64,000 bases of DNA, taken from Alphaproteobacteria bacterium. Its GTDB lineage: Bacteria; Pseudomonadota; Alphaproteobacteria; MPNO01; UBA2964. Location: positions 155,019 to 219,018 of the forward strand of contig WLWZ01000008.1 in the NCBI GenBank assembly GCA_012103315.1, in the 5' to 3' direction. This document shows positions 63,744 through 64,000 of this stretch, piece after piece. The notes below the pieces were generated by a model, which worked only from the letters and a program-made list of their open reading frames with translations, was not told the DNA's origin and made no database searches. The first letter of the stretch is position 1; the number at the start of each line of letters is the position of its first letter. Both the position numbers and the translations under genes were made by a program.

Positions 63744-64000
63744 CATACCAACGCTTTTTCCAACCGCTCAAAGTCTTCATCGTTCCCCGGCAAGCCGAAC
63801 CGCAACCATTGGGGTTGTTCCTCGAATGCTCGGACTAAGATGCCCGCTCGACCAAGTCGTTCATAAAGCAACGTGGCATCTTTGGATTGGGTCAGACGAT
63901 ACAAATCGGTACCACCGATAATCTCCAACCCCGCCCCGACCAAAACACTATCTAATCTACTCCGCGCAACTACCAAGGCGACCCGCGCTTGATCTATCCA
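63740..64000 (-). CDS. Threonine-phosphate decarboxylase-like aminotransferase (CobC/CobD type), cut at window end
   Basis: Only the C-terminal 86 or so residues are inside the window; the frame stays open to 64000 and the start is beyond it. The visible part (WIDQARVALVVARSRLDSVL, GLEIIGGTDLYRLTQ, LYERLGRAGILVRAF, WLRFGLPGNDEDFERLEKAL) matches the end of PLP-dependent aminotransferases, and in this place the L-threonine-O-3-phosphate decarboxylase that supplies aminopropanol phosphate for cobD. The catalytic Lys region is not visible, so the call is partly by context. Confidence 0.8.
   Translation of the reverse strand, partial: WIDQARVALVVARSRLDSVLVGAGLEIIGGTDLYRLTQSKDATLLYERLGRAGILVRAFEEQPQWLRFGLPGNDEDFERLEKALVC

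Noticed and set aside
1..64000. tRNA or rRNA genes, insertion sequences, integrases, replication origins
   Set aside because: None was recognisable. Transposase motifs, terminal repeats and tRNA-like cloverleaf signals were not seen by eye, though a tRNA scan could still find a missed one.

Overview
The window reads as one chromosomal stretch of an alphaproteobacterium, probably a marine or Rhodospirillales-like lineage. This is an inference from gene content: TRAP and tripartite-tricarboxylate-type receptors, Rieske oxygenases, a cobN-type B12 locus and tight ATGA gene overlaps. No rRNA, tRNA, insertion sequence, integrase or CRISPR array was seen. Coding density is very high and no gene-free stretch exceeds 300 bases.

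Layout. (1) 1-1806: the end of an OmpR-type response regulator, then an exported protein with tandem GCNPCAAKR repeats and a c-heme P460-like C-terminal domain. (2) 1825-8474, all minus strand: a TctC-like receptor, an M20 amidohydrolase, a radical SAM protein, a VOC protein, a two-domain sulfurtransferase and the chromate transporter ChrA. (3) 8681-13974, plus strand: a three-subunit molybdenum hydroxylase that closely resembles 4-hydroxybenzoyl-CoA reductase, including the extra [4Fe-4S] loop of its FAD subunit, then a creatinase-like M24 protein and a YCII protein. (4) 14008-23790: a coenzyme F420 island. Two tandem luciferase-like oxidoreductases and two tandem octopine-dehydrogenase-like proteins run on the minus strand. 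Divergent from them is a compact F420 operon, fbiC (fused cofG/cofH), F420:NADPH oxidoreductase, cofE, cofD and cofC.

(5) 23787-33219: mixed transport and catabolism: two MFS exporters, a small diguanylate cyclase, a dienelactone hydrolase-like protein, a 4,5-dihydroxyphthalate decarboxylase-like protein, a cupin, an isochorismatase-like hydrolase and a complete TRAP transporter. (6) 33335-42445: a Rieske oxygenase gene, a short spacer with a possible promoter and terminator, two small phage-like genes, and then an eight-gene operon. That operon encodes a small HTH protein, a Rieske oxygenase, a cupin, an alpha/beta hydrolase, an IclR regulator, an SDR lacking its catalytic Tyr and Lys, a ThDP enzyme and a TenA/PqqC-like putative diiron enzyme. 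It looks like a catabolic pathway of unknown substrate.

(7) 42442-64000: an almost complete adenosylcobalamin locus. It holds cobT, cobS, cobC, a cobalamin riboswitch, cobU, cobW, cobN, cobO, cobQ, cbiB/cobD, cbiX, cobH, cobL, cobI, a cbiG-cobJ fusion, cobM, cobK, cbiD, cobA, cobB and the end of a threonine-phosphate decarboxylase gene. It mixes marks of the cobalt-early route (cbiX, cbiG, cbiD, no cobG or cobF) with cobN, the mark of the cobalt-late route. Function calls rest on recognised motifs and family resemblance read by eye; no database search was run.
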